A DNA stretch of 64,000 nucleotides from Portunus trituberculatus (Eukaryota > Arthropoda > Malacostraca > Decapoda > Portunidae): NCBI RefSeq assembly GCF_017591435.1, contig NC_059272.1, positions 6,815,550-6,879,549 of the forward strand. Direction: 5' to 3'. Each line of letters starts with the position of its first letter. The first letter of the stretch is position 1. Shown here piece after piece: positions 1 through 12,800 of this stretch. Made by a program: the position numbers and the translations under genes. The notes under the pieces are model-generated. The model saw nothing but the letters and a program-made list of their open reading frames with translations, was not told the origin of the DNA and did not search any database.

Positions 1-385
1 GACAAGAGAGAGGCCAGAAAACTAATAACATTGCTTGCCACCATCTTGACTCCATCAGCAAGTCAGCAGACTCTATTAAGAAGGCTGGTGAGACCGCATC
101 TTCCTTGAAAGCTAAAAGAACCACCTGAACTTGTGACTCTACAATGGATAAAATGGAAAGCCTTGTGGAAATGTGGTACATAAGTTTTGTATGCGGTACC
201 ATGATGCGCACTTTGTTTACATTCCACAGGTTGCTGGTTTGTGTATTTTCCGTTTCACTCTCCTCCTTCATAAATTTAAGATCATCAACATTATAAAGTT
301 ACGTACATACATACATTAGTGTACATTATAATGACTTAAATTAAGCTACCTAAATGATTAACTTCACAATTTTTACTTTCATTAA
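1..385 (+). mobile_element. Tigger-like repeat carrying only a CENP-B N-terminal domain, copy 1
   Basis: The first ~180 bases read, in one frame, as the end of a CENP-B/Tigger helix-turn-helix domain: ERGQKTNNIACHHLDS, then KSADSIKKAGETASSL, then DKMESLVEMW after an in-frame TGA. CENP-B-type domains of pogo/Tigger transposases bind DNA. Here the domain begins outside the window, and a short stretch of the recognition helix (STVSTIF in copy 2) is deleted. After MESLVEMW the sequence leaves any Tigger coding pattern and becomes a noncoding tail. That tail matches the reverse complement of 22630-22850, including the catacatacattagtg block. The two copies therefore belong to one repeat family lacking the DDE transposase region. 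Calling it a nonautonomous pogo/Tigger derivative is inference; I did not find terminal inverted repeats. Confidence 0.65.
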
Positions 386-525
386 ATCTTTTACTGTACT
401 ATGATGCACTCTCGCTTTGCTTACTCTCAATGGAAGTTCAAATCAGGGTTAAACTTGTTATAATCGGTTAAACAAGTTTCGCTTAAGTGTTTTTATGAAC
501 GTAACCCTTCGTTAACTTGTATATG

Positions 526-694
<169 letters not shown>

Positions 695-956
695 TCTCTC
701 AGGAACAGCAGTTGATTCGGCAATGGGGTGAATATCTTGGCCAAACTCTAATGAACTCTGTTCACTAACATAACGGTGTTGTATGACTTCTGCATTGGTA
801 GAATGTTATTATCATTATTTTTGTTGGTAAGCTAAGGAAATTTCATAAATATTGGTATATATGTTTACGACAATTCTAGTGTTCAAATTTATTGTTGAAA
901 AATGAGGTAGTATTTCTGACGTACAGAAGACATAACTGTGTGTGTGTGTTTGTGTG

Positions 957-3086
957 TATTTACCTAGTTGTATTTACCTAGTTGTAGTTTTACAGGGCCT
1001 GGGCTTTATGCTCGTGTGGTCCCGTCTCCATATCTACACTTATCCAATTTTTCTTTAAAACTATGTACACTCTTTGCTGACACCACTTCCTCACTCAAAC
1101 TGTTCCAAGTCTCAACACATCTTTATGGAAACTAAATTTTTAACATCTCTCAGACATCGTCCTTCCTTAGTTTCTTACTATGCGATCTTGTGCTTCTAAA
1201 GTTACATTCTTCTCTCAGGATCAGTTTCTCATTATCCACTTCATCCATTCCGTTAATCAATTTATAAACTTGTATCAGATCCTCTCTCTTCTCTGCTCCA
1301 AGGTTGGTAGATCCATAGCCTTTAGTCTCTCCTTATATGTCATCCCTTTAAATTCTGGAACCATTCTTGTAGCCATTTTTTGTAGTCTCTCTAATTTTCT
1401 TATGTGTTTCTTTTTATGGGGAGTCCACACAACTCCTGCATATTCCAATCTAGGTCTTATTTTAGTACTTATCAATTTCTTCATCATTTCCTTGTCCATA
1501 TAGTGAAATGCTACTCCAATATTCCTTAGCAAATTATACGTCTCTCTGAAAATTCTATCAATATGACTTACTGGTTGATTATTTTCTTCCATTGTCACTC
1601 CCAAGTCCTTTTCCTTTTTTACTTTTTCTAGTTTTACTCCATCTCCCATCTTATAGATTCCCACTGGTCATCTTTCACTTTTTCCCATTTCCATGACATG
1701 GCTTTTGTCCACATTGAATTCCATCTCCCATTTTTTGCTCCATTTCCAGATCTTGTTTAAGTCTTCCTGTAGTATTTCACAATCCTCTTTTTGTTTAATG
1801 ACTCTGCACAGTTTCGCATCGTCCGCAAACAGATTTATGTAGCTGTTCACTCCCTCTGGCATGTCATTTATATATACGAGAAAAAGTATTGCCGCCAATA
1901 CTGACCCCTGTGGCACTCCGCTGTCTACTGTTCTCCACTTGGACTTCATATCTTTAACTATCGTCCTTATTTCTCTCCCCCTTAAGTAATTCTTCTTCCA
2001 TCTCAATGTGCTTCCTTTTAAGCCACCCTTCTCCTCTAACTTCCATAGTAATCTTTCATGTGGCACTTTATCAAACGCCTTTTTTAGATCTAAATAAATA
2101 CAGTCAACCCATCCCTCTCTCTCTTGTACTTTATCAACTATTCTAGAGTAGAAACTCAATAAATTTGTCACGCATGACCGACCTTTTCTAAAACCAAATT
2201 GGCTATTTGATAATATTTTGTTGTCTTCAAGAAACTCAGTCCATTGCTTCTTTATTACTTTTTCACACATCTTGCATATTACACTAGTTAGTGCCTTCCC
2301 TCCGCTCTTATATATGGGAACCACCTCAGCTCTTTTCCACTCCACTGGCACTGTTCCATTTTCTATTGAGCATTTTATGATGTTGTATATTGGACTTCCT
2401 AGTTCTTCCCTACATTCTTTCAGTATTCTGCCTGAGACTTTATCCGGTCCCGTTGCCTTTTCCTCATCTAGTTTCGTCATCAACTTTTTTATTTCAAGCT
2501 TGGTTACTTTAATCTCTTTCATATGGACAGTCTCTCTATTACCCTATGGTCTTTCAAATTTGGATTCCTTAGTAAAGACCTCATGAAATTTACTATTTAA
2601 CAGTTCTGCCATACTTTTTGGGTCTTCCACCATTCCATTTTCTCCTTTTAATCTTTCTATTGTTTCTTTTTGTCTTATTTTTCCATTTATGAATCTGTAG
2701 AACAATTTTGGTTGTTCCTTACATTTTTCAACAATGTCCTTTTTCATAGTTCCTTTCTTCTTCTTTTCTCACCTTAGCATATTCATTTCTTGCTGTTTTG
2801 AAGTTTTCCTTATTTTCTGGATTTCTGTTTCTTCTCCACCTTTTCCATGCTCCATCTCGTTTCTCCTTTGCCCTAGCACATCTTGCATTAAACCAATCTT
2901 TCTTTCCTTCTTCTTTAGGTCTATATTTTGGGACATATTCCCTGACCCTAGTTTTGTATATTTTCAAAAATAAGTTATATTTCTCTTGAACCGTTAAGGA
3001 GTTTTCCATCTCCTCCCAGTTTACGTTTTTAAAATAGTTCTTGAGATTCTCAACATCAGCCTTTCTGTAATTTAATCGGTCTTCTT
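957..3086 (-). mobile_element. LINE A1, 5'-truncated family A non-LTR retrotransposon
   Basis: This minus-strand LINE has its 3' end at the low coordinate. The 3' terminus is two copies of a CAACTAGGTAAATA motif running into (AC)n (seen as TG at 936-956). The 5' end at 3086 stops in the linker just upstream of the reverse transcriptase and abuts another (TG)n tract, beyond which the tail of A2 begins. A1 and A2 are visually near-identical over their shared ~2.1 kb. The endonuclease is missing. The FADD box, the C-terminal domain and the fusion seen in A5 place it among APE-type LINEs of the Jockey/CR1 kind; the exact clade is not decided. Confidence 0.9.
1269..3080 (-). pseudogene. LINE A1 reverse transcriptase, broken
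   Basis: Read on minus from 3080 downward. First comes a basic linker with the typical pre-RT signature DWFNARCARAKEKRDGAWKR. The RT follows: GPDKVSGRIL, PIYKSGG, FGFRKGRS, motif A YLDLKKAFDKVPH, SGVPQGSVL and the catalytic YINDM...FADDAKL. The LINE C-terminal domain comes last (IRPRLEYAGVVWTP). Reverse transcriptases of this kind copy element RNA at a nicked target. Breaks are a frameshift near 2735, another near 2545, a ~30-bp deletion near 2300 that removes the NYRPVSL motif kept by A2, and a frameshift near 1665. With the endonuclease also missing, this copy cannot be active. Family assignment is secure; no ancestral start codon is present. Confidence 0.88.
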
Positions 3087-3107
3087 TGTGTGTGTGTGTG
3101 TGTGTGT
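3087..3107. repeat. (TG)n joining LINE A1 and LINE A2
   Basis: About ten TG units separate the truncated 5' end of A1 from the 3' tail of A2. A second short TGTGTGTG sits inside the A2 tail at about 3121-3130, between two copies of the tatttacctagtt motif. Confidence 0.95.
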
Positions 3108-5310
3108 ATTTACCTAGTTTTGTGTGTGTATTTACCTAGTTGTATTTAGTTGTAGTTTTACAGGGCCTGGGCTTTATGCTCGTGTGGTCCCGTCTCCATA
3201 TCTACACTTATCCAATTTTTCTTTAAAACTATGTACACTCTTTGCTGATACCACTTCCTCACTCAAACTGTTCCAAGTCTCAACACATCTTTTGGAAACT
3301 AAATTTTTAACATCTCTCAGACATCGTCCCTTCCTTAGTTTCTTACTATGCGATCTTGTGCTTCTAAAGTCATATTCTTCTCTCAGGATCAGTTTCTCAT
3401 TATCCACTTCATCCATTCCGTTAATCAATTTATAAACTTGTATCAGATCCCTCTCTCTTCTCTGCTCCAAGGTTGGTAGATCCATTGCCTTTAGTCTCTC
3501 CTCATATGCCATCCCTTTAAATTCTGGAACCATTCTTGTAGCCATTTTTTGTAGTCTCTAATTTTCTTATGTGTTTCTTTTTATGGGGAGTCCACACAAC
3601 TCCTGCATATTCCAATCTAGGTCTTATTTTAGTACTTATCAATTTCTTCATCATTTCCTTGTCCATATAGTGAAATTCTACTCCAATATTCCTTAGCAAA
3701 TTATACGTCTCTCTGAAAATTCTATCAATATGGCTAACCGTTGATTATTTTCTTCCATTGTCACTCCCAAGTCCTTTTCCTTTTTTACTTTTTCTAGTTC
3801 TACTCCATCTCCCATCTTATAGATTCCCACTGGTCATCTTTCACTTTTTCCCATTTCCATGACATGGCTTTTGTCCACATTGAATTCCATCTCCCATTTT
3901 TTGCTCCATTTCCAGATCTTGTTTAAGTCTTCCTGTAGTATTTCACAATCCTCTTTTGTTTAATGACTCTGCACAGTTTCGCATCGTCCGCAAACAGATT
4001 TATGTAGCTGTTCACTCCTCTGGCATGTCATTTATATATATGAGAAAAGTATTGGTGCCAATACTGACCCTGTGGCACTCCGCTGTCTACTGTTCTCCAC
4101 TTGGACTTCATATCTTTAACTATCGTCCTTATTTCTCTCCCCTTAAGTAATTCTTCATCCATCTCAATGTGCTTCCTTTTAAGCCACCCTTCTCCTCTAA
4201 CTTCCATAGTAATCTTTCATGTGGCACTTTATCAAAAGCCTTTTTTAGATCTAAATAAATACAGTCAACCCATCCTCTCTCTCTTGTACTTTATCAACTA
4301 TCCTAGAGTAGAAACTCAATAAATTTGTCACACATGACCGACCTTTTCTAAAACCAAATTGGCTATTTGATAATATTTTGTTGTCTTCAAGAAACCCGAT
4401 CCATTGTTTCTTTATTACTTTTTTACACATCTTGCATATTACACTAGTTAGTGATACCGGTCTGTAATTTAAAGGTTCTTCCTTCCTTCCGCTCTTATAT
4501 ATGGGAACCACCTCAGCTCTTTTCCACTCCACTGGCACTGTTCCATTTTCTATTGAGCATTTTATGATGTTGTATATTGGACTTGCTAGTTCTTCCCTAC
4601 ATTCTTTCAGTATTCTGCCTGAGACTTCATCCGGTCCCATTGCCTTTTCCTCATCCAATTCCGTCATCAACTTTTTATTTCAAGCTTGGTTACTTTAATC
4701 TCTTTCATATAGACAGTCTCTATTACCCTGTGGTCTTTCAAATTTGGATTCCTTAGTAAAGACCTCATGAAATTTACTATTTAACAGTTCTGCCATACTT
4801 TTTGGGTCTTCCACCATTCCGTTTCTCCTTTTAACCTTTCTATTGTTTCTTTTTGTCTTATTTTTCCATTTATGAATCTGTAGAACAATTTTGGTTGTTC
4901 CTTAAATTTTCAACAATGTCCTTTTCATAGTTCTTTTCTTCTTCCTTTCTCACCTTAGCATATTCATTTCTTGCTGCTTTGAAGTTTTCCTTATTTTCTG
5001 GATTTCTGTTTCTTCTCCACCTTTTCCATGCTCCATCTCGTTTCTCCTTTGCCCTAGCACATCTTGCATTAAACCAATCTTTCTTTCCTTCTTCTTTAGG
5101 TCTATATTTCGGAACATATTCCCTGACCCCAGTTTTGTATATTTCCAAAAATAAGTTATATTTCTCTTGAACCGTTAATGAGTTTTCCATCTCCTCCCAG
5201 TTTACGTTTTTAAAATAGTTCTTGAGATTCTCAATATCAGCCTTTCTGTAATTTAATCGGTCTCCTTTGTATGATTCATCTCTATCTTTCTTTCCTTCTT
5301 CTATATCCAT

Positions 5311-5313
<3 letters not shown>
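3108..5313 (-). mobile_element. LINE A2, 5'-truncated family A non-LTR retrotransposon
   Basis: This is a second family A copy in the same orientation as A1, head-to-tail with it. It reaches about 90 bases further 5' and begins with MDIEEGKKDRDES. In LINE families A and B this segment follows directly after the endonuclease SDH motif, so truncation lies at the endonuclease/linker boundary. The 5' end again abuts (TG)n, at 5314. Differences from A1 are mostly single-base indels and substitutions. Confidence 0.9.
3174..5313 (-). pseudogene. LINE A2 reverse transcriptase, broken
   Basis: Domains in order on minus: linker with DWFNARCARAKEKRDGAWKR (about 5100-5000), RT with GPDEVSGRILKECREELA, PIYKSGRKEEPLNYRPVSL and FGFRKGRSCVTNLLS (4670-4330), motif A and palm region (about 4300-4000) and C-terminal domain with IRPRLEYAGVVWTPHKKKH (3700-3520), ending at about 3174. 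Unlike A1 it keeps the NYRPVSL segment. Frameshifts occur near 4900, 4680, 4265, 4080, 4020 and 3545, many of them single-base changes in short homopolymers. It is a dead copy unless those indels are assembly errors. Confidence 0.87.
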
Positions 5314-5616
<303 letters not shown>

Positions 5617-5808
5617 TTATTTTTATTTATTTGGTATGGCTAATTTTCCTGTGTGTTGGTACCCATATCTGGTAAAATTATGAAGGTGACATTGTTAGCG
5701 TATTCAGTGAAATGGATTCAGTAAGTCAGTCAGTAGCTCAAATTATTATCAGCTATTTCCTCTCTTCTCTCCTGTATTCTCTGGTACTGGACGGAAAACA
5801 GGTACACT

Positions 5809-5811
<3 letters not shown>

Positions 5812-5887
<76 letters not shown>
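5812..5887. repeat. (AT)n microsatellite
   Basis: About 38 AT units, immediately downstream (minus sense) of the zinc-finger exon. Confidence 0.97.
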
Positions 5888-5890
<3 letters not shown>

Positions 5891-5924
5891 AAATAGTAAA
5901 CTATAATAAATAAAATACATTTAC

Positions 5925-6141
5925 CAGATGGCATGGATGTATCATTATACATCTCACAGTCTGGACAAATCCAGTCATATTGACCACCGAACTTAAGAAG
6001 TCTGTTAATAGATATGTAGGTATCTCTGGAAATGCCAGTTCCACATGTACGGTGTCTCCAAAGTTTGCAAATATTGCACTCCAAGGCCTCTTGCCTGGGC
6101 CTAACTTCCTTGGCACAATTCAAGCACGGAGCAGAAGCCAT
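5925..6141 (-). CDS. Possible first coding exon with a PHD-like zinc finger
   Basis: From an ATG in good Kozak context (gccATGG) the exon encodes MASAPCLNCAKEVRPRQE, then C-x2-C (CNIC), H-x3-C (HRTC) and C-x2-C (CPDC) in about 72 residues. With the first CLNC pair this gives four metal-ligand pairs in a PHD/treble-clef-like order, with conserved W residues (KLWRHRTC, DWICPDC). I recall similar modules at the start of invertebrate proteins with FLYWCH or MULE domains, but that link is from memory. The exon ends at a plausible donor (CTG|GTAAATG at 5925/5924). No downstream exon is recognisable before the (AT)n tract. It could be a host gene start or part of a repeat, because the segment just upstream recurs at 17252-17338. 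Confidence 0.5.
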
Positions 6142-6223
6142 GGCATATTGACTAAAATGAATCCTGGTATGGGAAAGATCACAAATTTTCAAAGCCAGAG
6201 CTCAAACAGCTGAGCTCACTGCC

Positions 6224-6226
<3 letters not shown>
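6139..6226 (-). repeat. Dispersed repeat with a tRNA-like head (possible SINE), copy 1
   Basis: Read on minus from 6226: a GGGGCAGTGAGCTCAGCTG start resembles a Pol III A box. GCTC...GAGC can form a perfect D-arm stem. About 40 bases later GGATTCATTT is a weak B-box candidate. The same ~85 bases recur on plus at 17252-17338, including a CATACCAGGATTCATTT block and the closing TCAATATGCCA. The repeat abuts (TG)n at 6227. A SINE origin is tentative, because no anticodon arm is convincing. Confidence 0.4.

Positions 6227-6290
<64 letters not shown>
6227..6290. repeat. (TG)n at the 3' end of LINE B1
   Basis: About 32 TG units lie between the tRNA-like repeat and the 3' tail motif of LINE B1. Confidence 0.96.
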
Positions 6291-6293
<3 letters not shown>

Positions 6294-9200
6294 TTACCTA
6301 ATTGTATTTACCTAATTGTAACATACGGGAAAAGAGCTATGCTCGTGTTGTCCCGTCTCCATATCTATTAATGTCCAGCTTTTTCTTAAAATCATGAATA
6401 TTCCTTGCGTTGACCACTTCCACGTCTAAACTATTCCATGCTTCCACCCTTCTATGAGGAAGCTATATTTTTCACATCTCTCCTATAAGTGGCCATTTTA
6501 GTTTTTCCCATGCCCTCTCGACATTCTTTCATTCCACATACACAGATCTTCCCTATCCATTTTTCCATGCCAATCATCACTCTGTATATTGCTATCAGGT
6601 CTCCCTTTCTCTTCTGTTTTCCAGGGTTGGAAGTTGCATTCTTTTCAGTCTGTCTTCATAAGTCAAATCTCTTAAGTCAGGCACCATTTTTGTTGCAGCC
6701 CTCTGTACTTTCTCTAGTTTCCTTATGTGTTTCTTTAAGTTCGAGCCCACTGTATTGTTGCATATTCAAGCCTCGGTCTTATCATTGCAGTAATTATTTT
6801 CTTCATCATTTCTTCATCTAAATATCGAACGCCACTCTTATGTTCCTCAATAAGTTCAATACTTCTCCAATTATTTTGTTTATATGTCTCTCTGGCGATA
6901 GGTCATTGGTAATTGTCACCCCAAGGTCTTTTCTTCATGACTGGTTTTATGTCTTCATTTCCTATCTTGTACATACTCCTGATTCTTCTTTCACTCTTGC
7001 CAAACTCTATTTTCTTGCATTTTGTCGTGTTGAACTCCATTTGCCATGTACAGCTCCATTTCCATATTCTGTCCAAGTCTTCCTGGAGTAGTTCGCAATC
7101 TTTGTCACATCTCACTTTTCTTAACAATTTTGCATCGTCTGCAAATAGGCTCACATAACTGGACACCCCATCCACCATGTCATTTATGTAGACTGCGAAC
7201 ATTACTGGTGCCAACACTGATCCCTGTGGAACTCCACTCTCCACCAATCCCCATTCTGATGGTCTGTCCTTAATTATTGTTCTCATTTCTCTTCCTACCA
7301 AAAGTCTTCCATCCATTTTAGTAAACTGCCATGCACTCCTCCTACCATTTCAAGTTTCCAGATCAGTCTCTGGTGTGGTACCTTATCAAAGGCCTTTTTT
7401 AAATCCAGATATATTCCATCAGCCCAACCATCTCTTTCCTGTATTACATCTATCACCCTCGAATAGTAACATATCAGGTTTGTCGTGCATGAACGCCCTT
7501 TTCTAAAACCAAATTGACACTCACAAAGTATGTCATTTTCTCCAAGAAGTCTGTCCATCTATTCTTCACCACCCTCTCACACATCTTAGCTACCACACTT
7601 GTAAGTGACACTGGTCTATAGTTCAATGGGTCTCTCTTGTTACCTGATTTATAGATTGGGACAATGTTAGCTCTTTTCCAGTCTTGGGGCACTACACCTT
7701 CCCTTAATGAGGCATCAATTACTTCACAAACTTTTTCTGCCAGTTGCTCCTGCATTCTCTTAAAATCCATCCTGATACCCCATCAGGTCCCACAGCTTTT
7801 CTCACTTCTAAACTCCCCATCATGTTCTTGATCTCCTCCACAGTTACTTGAAACTCCTTCATAATCCCTTTCTGTTCCATTACCAGTGGTTTGTCAAAAG
7901 CAGTCTCCTTTGTGAATACCTTCCGAAAGCATCCATTCATAGCCTCTGCCATTTCCTGGGATCTTCACTGCATACTCCATTTACTTCTAAACTTTCAATA
8001 CTTTCTCTATTTTTGATGTTGTTGTTCACATGTCTGTAAAAAGCCTTGGTTGGTCTTTACATTTATCAATTATATCCTTTTCTTGTTTCTTTCTTTCTTC
8101 TCTTCTAATCAACACATATTCATTTCTTGCTCTTTTGTAACTTTCCCACTGCTTAATCCGTCTTTTCCTTCTCCACCTCTTCCATGCATCCTCTTTTCTT
8201 GTTCTAGCCTTTTCACATCTATCGTTAAACCAGTCCTGCTTTCCAACTTCTCTATGTTGTCTTATTGGTACAAATTTTTCTCACCTTCTTTGTATATTTT
8301 ATAAATTCCTTCCACTTTTCATTTGCTCCTTAGCACTCTTGAATTTCATCCAATTTGTCTCTTGAAAGAATTTCTTTAGGTTTCCAAAATCTGTCTTGGC
8401 ATAATTCCATCTTCCCACTTTATATTCTTCATTTCTTCTAGATTTCTCTTCATCTATCACCTTGAACTCCAAAACTGCATGATCACTCTTTGCTAAAGGG
8501 CACTCCACCCTCATCTCCTCAATGACCATTGGCTCTGTACTAAAGACCAAGTCCAGTCTTGACGATGCTCCTCTCCTCCAAACCTAGTATCTTCTTTGAC
8601 CCACTGAGTTAACACATTTTCCATTGCCAGTGTCAATAGTGTATTTCCCCATGTTGTCTCTGATCCTTCCATTGACCAGTCCTCCCAACACACCTCTTTA
8701 CAATTAAAATCTCCCATCATTATAGTTCGTTCACAGCCACCCAACATTTCTTCCAGACATGTTCCTGTATCACTTATCATTTCTTCATATTCCTGTACTG
8801 ACCATGCATTTGTCTTAGGTGGTACGTACACCACTATGTAGTGCCTCTTTTTCCTTCATTAGTTTCTGCTCTGATCTTTAGCACTTCTGCCTTTCCCATA
8901 CCTTCTTTCACTTGATCCACCTTTATATCTTTTTTAACCAGCAACATCACTCCTCCTCCCATCTTACCTACTCTATTTCTTTTCCAAACATTATATTTCC
9001 CTTCTCCAACCATCATCAGGTCTTCTCCCTCTCTCAGTTTTGTTTCAGTAAGACCCACAATATCTGGGTTCTTGTCCCTCAAGTAATCGTTGAGTTCTAA
9101 AATCCCCGATATCACTCCATTTATGTTGGAATACATTACATTTCGCTCATATGTAAGTTTCTTTAGTCCTTTCTTGCTGTACTTTTCTGGGTTATGAACC

Positions 9201-9866
9201 ACTTCCTCAGTCTCATATCCAAGATTCTCCAGAAAACTCTTTCTTCTCCTCTTCTGTCCTCTCTTCATTTTTTTCAAAGCCTCCTTTCTCAACTCATTTA
9301 ACATTTCTCTTTCCTTTTCACCGAGATCTCTTCTCAACCAAATCTTCCTTGTTGTTTCCTGCTGGGCTAGCCTCCATGACTTCTCCACCAATTCATCTAC
9401 ATCCTTTTGTGACTTAAGTTTGATTCTTATTGGCCTCATACCTTCTCTTGTGAACTTTCCAATTCTATGGAAGTCCTCTATTTCTTGTACTAGGTCTTTT
9501 CCTCCTCCTGCACCACATTAATGATATTATTTATCACCTTTTTATGTTTTCTCTCTCTCCATTTTACTCGGTGTCTTATCCTCCTCCACACCAAATATCA
9601 CCACACATCTCTTTTGTCTACAGTTTCCCTCACCAATGTCTCATTTGACTTAATAACCTTCACCACTTTCTCAGCTATCTTCTCTTCTATGATCTGTTGA
9701 TCTATAATTTCAGCAAGGCCCAAAGTTTTCTCCCCAGACTCTTTGATTTCCTTTTCCAGACTTGCAACTTTGTAATTTACCTCCTTTCTTTCCACTTCCT
9801 GACTTTTTTTCCATTCAGCCTGCTTCTCCATCACTTTTCCTAGAGATTCTCCACATTTTTCGCAAT
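6291..9866 (-). mobile_element. LINE B1, long family B non-LTR retrotransposon
   Basis: This ~3.58-kb minus-strand LINE carries, 5' to 3', a coiled-coil/RRM-like ORF1-type region, an APE endonuclease, a reverse transcriptase, a C-terminal domain and a short 3' UTR. It ends with two copies of an ACAATTAGGTAAAT motif and then (AC)n. Its 5' limit (9866) is flanked by (TG)n and falls at the same base of the element as in B2. Family B differs from family A in protein sequence and most of its 3' UTR but shares the terminal tail motif. B1 and B2 are near-identical by eye, differing mainly in single-base indels. Confidence 0.92.
6480..9860 (-). pseudogene. LINE B1 polyprotein (ORF1-like, endonuclease, reverse transcriptase), broken
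   Basis: Minus-strand domains in order. A coiled coil comes first (9834-9600, EKQAEWKKSQEVERKEVN). A VVIFGVEEDK strand and MRPIRIKLKSQKDVDEL resemble the RRM and C-terminal domain of LINE ORF1 proteins. In the same open frame (9439-8834) the APE endonuclease follows: YSNINGV, GLTETKL, then MMGDFNC and KSDHAVLEF further on. The WFN-type linker follows, then the RT with GPDGVSG, LNYRPVSL, FGFRKGRSC, YLDLKKAFDKVPH, SGVPQGSVLAP and YINDM...FADDAKLL, and lastly the C-terminal domain. The endonuclease nicks target DNA and the RT primes on the nick. Frameshifts lie near 9590, 8830, 8550, 8295, 7960, 7770, 7550, 7310 and 6930. Confidence 0.88.
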
Positions 9867-9887
9867 TGTGTGTGTGTGTGTGTGTGT
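9867..9887. repeat. (TG)n joining LINE B1 and LINE B2
   Basis: About ten TG units are the only sequence between the 5' end of B1 (cgcaatt) and the 3' tail of B2 (tatttacctaattg). Confidence 0.96.
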
Positions 9888-12800
9888 ATTTACCTAATTG
9901 TATTTACCTAATTGTAACATACGGGAAAAGAGCTATGCTCGTGTTGTCCCGTCTCCATATCTATTAATGTCCAGCTTTTTCTTAAAATCATGAATATTCC
10001 TTGCGTTGACCACTTCCACGTCTAAACTATTCCATGTTTCCACCCTTCTATGAGGGAAGCTATTTTTTCACATCTCTCCTATAAGTGGCCATTTTAGTTT
10101 TTTCCCATGCCCTCTCGACATTCTTTCATTCCACATACACAGATCTTCCCTATCCATTTTTCCATGCCAATCATCACTCTGTATATTGCTATCAGGTCTC
10201 CCCTTTCTCTTCTGTTTTCCAGGGTCGGAAGTTGCATTCTTTTCAGTCTGTCTTCATAAGTCAAATCTCTTAAGTCAGGCACCATTTTGTTGCAGCCCTC
10301 TGTACTTTCTCTAGTTTCCTTATGTGTTTCTTTAAGTTCGAGCCCACTGTATTGTTGCATATTCAAGCCTCGGTCTTATCATTGCAGTAATTATTTTCTT
10401 CATCATTTCTTCATCTAAATATACTGACGCCACTCTTATGTTCCTCAATAAGTTCAATACTTCTCCAATTATTTTGTTTATATGTCTCTCTGGCGATAGG
10501 TCATTGGTAATTGTCACCCCAAGGTCTTTTTCTTCATGACTGGTTTTATGTCTTCATTTCCTATCTTGTACATACTCCTGATTCTTCTTTCACTCTTGCC
10601 AAACTCTATTTTCTTGCATTTTGTCGTGTTGAACTCCATTTGCCATGTACAGCTCCATTTCCATATTCTGTCCAAGTCTTCCTGGAGTAGTTCGCAATCT
10701 TTGTCACATCTCACTTTTCTTAACAATTTTGCATCGTCTGCAAATAGGCTCACATAACTGGACACCCCATCCACCATGTCATTTATGTAGACCGCGAACA
10801 TTACTGGTGCCAACACTGATCCCTGTGGAACTCCACTCTCCACCAAGCCCCATTCTGATGGTCTGTCCTTAATTATTGTTCTCATTTCTCTTCCTACCAA
10901 AAGTCTTCCATCCATTTTAGTAAACTGCCATGCACTCCTCCTACCATTTCAAGTTTCCAGATCAGTCTCCGGTGTGGTACCTTATCAAAGGCCTTTTTTA
11001 AATCCAGATATATTCCATCAGCCCAACCATCTCTTTCCTGTATTACATCTATCACCCTCGAATAGTAACATATCAGGTTTGTCGTGCATGAACGCCCTTT
11101 TCTAAAACCAAATTGACACTCACAAAGTATGTCATTTTTCTCCAAGAAGTCTGTCCATCTATTCTTCACCACCCTCTCACACATCTTAGCTACCACACTT
11201 GTAAGTGACACTGGTCTATAGTTCAATGGGTCTCTCTTGTTACCTGATTTATAGATTGGGACAATGTTAGCTCTTTTCCAGTCTTGGGGCACTACACCTT
11301 CCTTAATGAGGCATCAATTACTTCACAAACTTTTTCTGCCAGTTGCTCCTGCATTCTCTTAAAATCCATCCTGATACCCCATCAGGTCCCACAGCTTTTC
11401 TCACTTCTAAACTCCCCATCATATTCTTGATCTCCTCCACAGTTACTTGAAACTCCTTCATAATCCCTTTCTGTTCCATTACCAGTGGTTTGTCAAAAGC
11501 AGTCTCCTTTGTGAATACCTTCCAAAGCATCCATTCATAGCCTCTGCCATTTCCTGGGATCTTCACTGCATACTCCATTTACTTCTAAACTTTCAATACT
11601 TTCTCTATTTTTGATGTTGTTGTTCACATGTCTGTAAAAAGCCTTGGTTGGTCTTTACATTTATCAATTATATCCTTTTCTTGTTTCTTTCTTTCTTCTC
11701 TTCTAATCAACACATATTCATTTCTTGCTCTTTTGTAACTTTCCCACTGCTTAATCCGTCTTTTCCTTCTCCACCTCTTCCATGCATCCTCTTTTCTTGT
11801 TCTAGCCTTTTCACATCTATCGTTAAACCAGTCCTGCTTTCCAACTTCTCTATGTTGTCTTATTGGTACAAATTTTTCTCACCTTCTTTGTATATTTTAT
11901 AAATTCCTTCCACTTTTCATTTGCTCCTTAGCACTCTTGAATTTCATCCAATTTGTCTCTTGAAAGAATTTCTTTAGGTTTCCAAAATCTGTCTTGGCAT
12001 AATTCCATCTTCCCACTTTATATTCTTCATTTCTTCTAGATTTCTCTTCATCTATCACCTTGAACTCCAAAACTGCATGATCACTCTTTGCTAAAGGGCA
12101 CTCCACCCTCATCTCCTCAATGACCATTGGCTCTGTACTAAAGACCAAGTCCAGTCTTGACGATGCTCCTCTCCTCCAAACCTAGTATCTTCTTTGACCC
12201 ACTGAGTTAACACATTTTCCATTGCCAGTGTCAATAGTGTATTTCCCATGTTGTCTCTGATCCTTCCATTGACCAGTCCTCCCAACACACCTCTTTACAA
12301 TTAAAATCTCCCATCATTATAGTTCGTTCACAGCCACCCAACATTTCTTCCAGACATGTTCCTGTATCACTTATCATTTCTTCATATTCCTGTACTGACC
12401 ATGCATTTGTCTTAGGTGGTACGTACACCACTATGTAGTGCCTCTTTTTCCTTCATTAGTTTCTGCTCTGATCTTTAGCACTTCTGCCTTTCCCATACCT
12501 TCTTTCACTTGATCCACCTTTATATCTTTTTAACCAGCAACATCACTCCTCCTCCCATCTTACCTACTCTATTTCTTTTCCAAACATTATATTTCCTTCT
12601 CCAACCATCATCAGGTCTTCTCCCTCTCTCAGTTTTGTTTCAGTAAGACCCACAATATCTGGGTTCTTGTCCTCAAGTAATCGTTGAGTTCTAAAATCCC
12701 GATATCACTCCATTTATGTTGGAATACATTACATTCCGCTCATACGTAAGTTTCTTTAGTCCTTTCTTACTGTACTTTTCTGGGTTATGAACCACTTCCT

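Noticed and set aside
6489..7273. Plus-strand ORFs opposite LINE B1
   Set aside because: Antisense shadows of the LINE RT. The same holds for plus-strand ORFs opposite A1, A2, B2 and D, and minus-strand ORFs opposite LINE C.
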